A stretch of DNA of 64,000 nt from Gelidibacter mesophilus DSM 14095 (GTDB lineage: Bacteria > Bacteroidota > Bacteroidia > Flavobacteriales > Flavobacteriaceae), in NCBI RefSeq assembly GCF_000423005.1, contig NZ_AUHD01000010.1, positions 1-64,000 of the forward strand, in the 5' to 3' direction. Below the pieces are notes generated by a model. That model was given only the letters and a program-made list of their open reading frames with translations, was not told where the DNA came from and did not search any database. Below are positions 60,968 through 64,000 of the stretch, one piece after another. The position numbers and the translations under genes were made by a program. The stretch's first letter is position 1. Each line of letters begins with the position of its first letter.

Positions 60968-61619
60968 ATATAATAGTTCTTATATTGGTTTGCGCCCTGA
61001 TTTAATTAAATACATCCCTGTAGGAAATCATATCGTGTTGGATGTTGGATGCGCTTTGGGAGTTAATGGCAGATATTTATTAGAACATCATAAAGCAAAA
61101 GAGGTTTATGGTGTTGAGTATGACAATGATATGGCCAAAGAAGCTGCTCAGCATAATACAAAAGTGTGGCGTGGAGATTTAAACAAATGTGCTTTTCTCG
61201 ACGAGATTATGAGTAAATCATCAACTTTTGATTATATTCTATTTGGTGATGTTTTAGAGCATTTATACGATCCATATTATGTTTTAAAGCACCTGGTCTC
61301 AAAACTAAAACCGAATGGTCAGGTGATTATCTCTCTTCCAAATATAGCTCATATCGAATTGTTCATTCAAATTTATATTAAAGGCACATGGCCAAGAAAT
61401 GAGAGAGGCATATTTGATAAGACTCATTTGCGTTGGTTTACAAGAAAAGATGTTTATAGCTTGGTATCCTCTGCAAACCTAAAGGTTTTAACTTATGAAC
61501 GTAAATACAGATCTCGTGATGCCATGGGGTCAAAATTTAATTGGAAGGCTAAAGTTTTGAAATTTTTAAATAAAGATTTGGTGACTTTTCAACATATTAT
61601 AGTGTGTCAACATGCCTAA
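60960..61619 (+). CDS. SAM-dependent methyltransferase, possible chain-capping enzyme
   Basis: A 219-residue class I methyltransferase of the Methyltransf_11/23 type, with the SAM motif VLDVGCALGVNGRYLL, the acidic residue in VYGVEYDNDMA, and GDVLEHLYDPYYVLKHL. I use ATG 60960 rather than a TTG nine bases upstream. It overlaps wzt by eight bases and the next glycosyltransferase by eight bases, so translation is coupled throughout. In ABC-dependent pathways such methyltransferases can end the growing chain, giving the mark that the Wzt C-terminal domain binds. That role is inferred from position. Confidence 0.8.
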   Translation: MSEYNSSYIGLRPDLIKYIPVGNHIVLDVGCALGVNGRYLLEHHKAKEVYGVEYDNDMAKEAAQHNTKVWRGDLNKCAFLDEIMSKSSTFDYILFGDVLEHLYDPYYVLKHLVSKLKPNGQVIISLPNIAHIELFIQIYIKGTWPRNERGIFDKTHLRWFTRKDVYSLVSSANLKVLTYERKYRSRDAMGSKFNWKAKVLKFLNKDLVTFQHIIVCQHA

Positions 61620-62523
61620 AACTTATATCATAATTGTAACCTATAACGGCATGCCATGGCTAAAAAAATGTCTAGATAGCTGTGCGGCCTACGCTGTAAT
61701 TATAGTTGACAATGCTTCCACAGATATAACCGTTTCTTTTATTGAAACCAATTATCCAGATGTTACAATATTTAGGCAAGCAGATAATTTAGGTTTCGGT
61801 CAAGCCAACAATATTGGCATTCGTTATGCATTGGATCAAGGTGCAGAACATGTGTTTTTATTGAATCAGGACGCGTATTTAGTGGATTCAGTTTTAGATG
61901 AATTGGTTGTCTTTCAAAAACAACATTCTAACTATGGTGTTTTAAGCCCAATTCATATAACAGGTGATCAAAAAAAGCTAGATAACAACTTTTCTAATTT
62001 TATGCTCAAAGAAAAAACGGGTCAGTTTTATTCTGACTTTGTTTTGGGAAATAACTTGGCTGCTGTTTATGAAGTGCCTTTTATCAATGCAGCTGCCTGG
62101 TTAATTTCTCGCAAATGTTTGGAAACCGTTGGAGGATTTGACCCCTTGTTTTTTCATTATGGAGAAGATGAGAATTATTGTCAGCGAGTTGTATTTCATG
62201 ATCTTAAAATTGGAGTATTGCCACAATGTTATGTTATTCACGATAGAGAATATCGTCAAAAAAATAAATCAAGAATGTTTAGCAAAGCATACTATAATAT
62301 GGCTGAAATATCGTATAAAATAAAACTGGCGAACATATTGCTACCGTTTACAATAAAAAAAAGTATAAGAATAGTCGAACGAGGAGTTTTTAAGATGTTT
62401 ATACAATTAAGAATAAAAAAAGCTTATGGTTTTTCAAAAGAATTTATCCTTTTGAAAAGCATCTGTAAAGATATTGAAGAAAGTAGAAAAAGAAACTTGT
62501 CAAAAGGATCTCATTATTTATAG
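61612..62523 (+). CDS. Glycosyltransferase family 2 (rhamnosyltransferase-like)
   Basis: A 303-residue inverting glycosyltransferase with a GT-A fold. It has the N-terminal nucleotide-binding VTYNGMPWLKKCLDSC, the acidic residue in IIVDNASTD, NLGFGQANNIGIRYAL, and FLLNQDAYLVD in place of the usual DxD region. FDPLFFHYGEDENYCQR is the acceptor-side motif typical of rhamnosyl- and galactosyltransferases. The basic C-terminus suggests membrane association. Coupled by overlap to the methyltransferase gene. It probably adds one sugar of the surface polymer in the cytoplasm. Confidence 0.87.
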   Translation: MPKTYIIIVTYNGMPWLKKCLDSCAAYAVIIVDNASTDITVSFIETNYPDVTIFRQADNLGFGQANNIGIRYALDQGAEHVFLLNQDAYLVDSVLDELVVFQKQHSNYGVLSPIHITGDQKKLDNNFSNFMLKEKTGQFYSDFVLGNNLAAVYEVPFINAAAWLISRKCLETVGGFDPLFFHYGEDENYCQRVVFHDLKIGVLPQCYVIHDREYRQKNKSRMFSKAYYNMAEISYKIKLANILLPFTIKKSIRIVERGVFKMFIQLRIKKAYGFSKEFILLKSICKDIEESRKRNLSKGSHYL

Positions 62524-62540
62524 GATTAAATTTTTTAAAG

Positions 62541-63452
62541 GTGTCAAATAAACATTTAGTCTCAATAATAATTCCAACATTTAATCGAGCAAGCATGCTT
62601 CTTGAGACTCTTGATAGTGTTTTGAATCAAACATATTCTAATTGGGAATGTATTGTGGTGGACGACGGAAGTACTGATGAAACATCTCATTTGATTAAAG
62701 AATATTGCCTTAAAGATGCGCGATTTCAGTATCACCACAGGCCAAAGAATAGATTAAAAGGGGGGAATGCAGCACGCAATTATGGGTTTGAAATGAGTAA
62801 AGGCGATTATGTAAATTGGTTTGATAGTGATGATATTATGTTGCCTAATAAAATAGAATTAAAGTTGCAATTGTTGTTAAATTCATCTTGTGACTTTGTG
62901 GTTTGCAAAGGTGCGATATATGAAAATTTACCAGCAATTGATCCCATTCCGTGGCCATTACATCTAGGAGGTAATATTATATTCAATCATGTGTGTGGTC
63001 GCATTGCTTTTGTCACCAATGGACCTTTGTTTAAAAAAGATTTTTTATTGCAAAACATGCCTCTATATAATGAAAGTCTTCTGATTAGACAGGAGTGGGA
63101 GTTTTTTAATAGATTATTGATAACCAAACCCAAAATAGAAGTTATTAAAAAACCTTTGTATTTATTTAGAATGTCACAATCAGGTATTAGAAGAGGGAGG
63201 GATGTTTTAAAGATAAAATGTAAAATTGAGGCAGAACGATTAACATTTTTAAATTTGAAAAATAAAAATTGCTTAAACAATTTTGAGGATTATCAATATC
63301 GTAAGATAATGATAAGACGATGCATAACTTTCTACAGTGCCTTTCAAAGTAAAGATAGGTTCAAGGAACTTTTTTTTACTTTGAGTACAATTTTTTTAGC
63401 AATTGATTTCAACTTCTTAAAAACACACTTACAAGAAAAGTACAAATCATAA
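62541..63452 (+). CDS. Glycosyltransferase family 2
   Basis: A 303-residue GT-A glycosyltransferase that starts with GTG. No ATG lies before the conserved VSIIIPTFNRASMLLETLDSVLNQ, so the GTG is required. Catalytic features are IVVDDGSTDET, the second acidic cluster NWFDSDDIMLPNKIE (the DxD metal site), and the acceptor region. It follows the previous glycosyltransferase after 17 bases and belongs to the same operon. The exact donor and acceptor cannot be read. The low-GC C-terminal part is rich in Lys, Phe and Asn, as is common for surface-sugar genes. Confidence 0.87.
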   Translation: MSNKHLVSIIIPTFNRASMLLETLDSVLNQTYSNWECIVVDDGSTDETSHLIKEYCLKDARFQYHHRPKNRLKGGNAARNYGFEMSKGDYVNWFDSDDIMLPNKIELKLQLLLNSSCDFVVCKGAIYENLPAIDPIPWPLHLGGNIIFNHVCGRIAFVTNGPLFKKDFLLQNMPLYNESLLIRQEWEFFNRLLITKPKIEVIKKPLYLFRMSQSGIRRGRDVLKIKCKIEAERLTFLNLKNKNCLNNFEDYQYRKIMIRRCITFYSAFQSKDRFKELFFTLSTIFLAIDFNFLKTHLQEKYKS

Positions 63453-63491
63453 TATGACAAAGATCTAAATATAAAATTACCTATTGAGAAC

Positions 63492-64000
63492 ATGAATAAC
63501 TTTTTTTTAGTCATACCCACACGAGATAGAATAGATTTTTTATCTAATTTGCTTTTAGATCTGAATGAATTCTGTAATCATATTTCGCATGTTGTAATTG
63601 TAGATCAAAGTATAATAAAAAATGATGTTCATATTTCATCTTTAAACTTAAAATATAAATATACCATTTTTGAAAATGATAGAAAGTTTTCCGTCAACCA
63701 TTCAAGAAATTTGGCGTTACGTGCATATAAAAATGAAGAATGGTTGTTTTTTCTAGACGATGACTTACGTATTCCCGCATTTGCATTTAATCAAATAGTT
63801 CAGGAGTTAGCCCCCAAAATCATTGATGTCCTAATTCCTGGTATCATTAGAAATGATCTATACACGAAGAAATTCGAATATGATTCCATTTTTGAAACAC
63901 TTGCGAAACCGCATGACTTTTCAAAAAGTAGATTTCGTCTACAAGTAAGTTCTGGATTAAATATTGTGAACGCTGATGTTTTTAAAGAGGCAGGTTTTTA
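63492..64000 (+). CDS. Glycosyltransferase family 2, N-terminal fragment cut by the window edge
   Basis: From ATG 63492 the frame stays open to the right edge and gives about 169 residues: NNFFLVIPTRDRIDFLSNLL, HVVIVDQS, FSVNHSRNLALRAYKNEEWLF, then FFLDDDLRIP with the DxD metal site. This is the GT-A nucleotide-binding half of a family 2 glycosyltransferase. It begins 39 bases after the previous stop and continues the polysaccharide operon. The rest of the protein and probably more of the locus lie beyond the window. Confidence 0.8.
   Translation, partial: MNNFFLVIPTRDRIDFLSNLLLDLNEFCNHISHVVIVDQSIIKNDVHISSLNLKYKYTIFENDRKFSVNHSRNLALRAYKNEEWLFFLDDDLRIPAFAFNQIVQELAPKIIDVLIPGIIRNDLYTKKFEYDSIFETLAKPHDFSKSRFRLQVSSGLNIVNADVFKEAGF

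Overview
The window reads as a chromosomal segment of a Bacteroidetes bacterium, most likely a member of the Flavobacteriaceae. The evidence is low G+C, promoters of the TAnnTTTG type, SusC/SusD proteins, DUF2795 next to SecA, a long SecA, a fused ResB-CcsA protein, and many short lipoproteins. I would not go below family level from this sequence alone. There are no rRNA or tRNA genes, no CRISPR array and no complete insertion sequence.

Layout. Positions 1-6000 hold a truncated lipoprotein gene, a tyrosine recombinase, a DJ-1/PfpI lipoprotein, an unknown membrane protein, a PaiB-like FMN-binding protein and an exported acidic lipoprotein. Positions 6200-14100 hold a J-domain/KTSC protein, a 5'-nucleotidase-type phosphoesterase, an apparently orphan TPP riboswitch with its terminator, threonine aldolase, two NAD-salvage enzymes (nicotinate phosphoribosyltransferase and nicotinamidase) and a class C beta-lactamase-like hydrolase. 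Positions 14350-19680 (minus strand) form an ammonia-forming nitrite reductase operon, nrfH-nrfA-ccsBA, with a CRP/FNR-like palindrome upstream. Positions 20100-34500 carry housekeeping genes: an AsmA-like giant, an NlpC/P60 lipoprotein, secA, DUF2795, a cobalamin adenosyltransferase, a LolD/MacB-type ATPase, a methyltransferase and an ABC-F protein.

From 35170 to the right edge there is a surface polysaccharide locus. It has a Wza-like exporter lipoprotein, a Wzc-like tyrosine kinase, a decayed initiating sugar transferase (pseudogene), a nucleotide-sugar dehydrogenase and epimerase, then a second epimerase, a Wzm/Wzt ABC exporter, a methyltransferase and at least three glycosyltransferases. 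The locus is split by about 16 kb of unrelated DNA (41440-57700). Related dispersed repeats lie at both ends of this insert. It carries a DUF559 nuclease gene set among palindromes, an unknown 249-residue protein, a RES-Xre toxin-antitoxin pair, a DUF7793-like/PAS-AraC regulator pair, and a peptide-like locus: MauE-type membrane protein with a large C-terminal domain, a small four-cysteine exported protein, an S9 peptidase, SusD and SusC. It also has a candidate antisense RNA upstream of susC and a strongly structured non-coding element next to a small HTH gene.

The points most worth a second look are the orphan TPP riboswitch, the antisense RNA candidate, the structured element near 56.7 kb, the DUF559-palindrome association, the repeat-bounded insert in the polysaccharide locus, the dead phosphoglycosyltransferase, and the MauE/DUF6520/S9/SusCD locus. 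Family assignments come from recognising motifs by eye; no database search was run.
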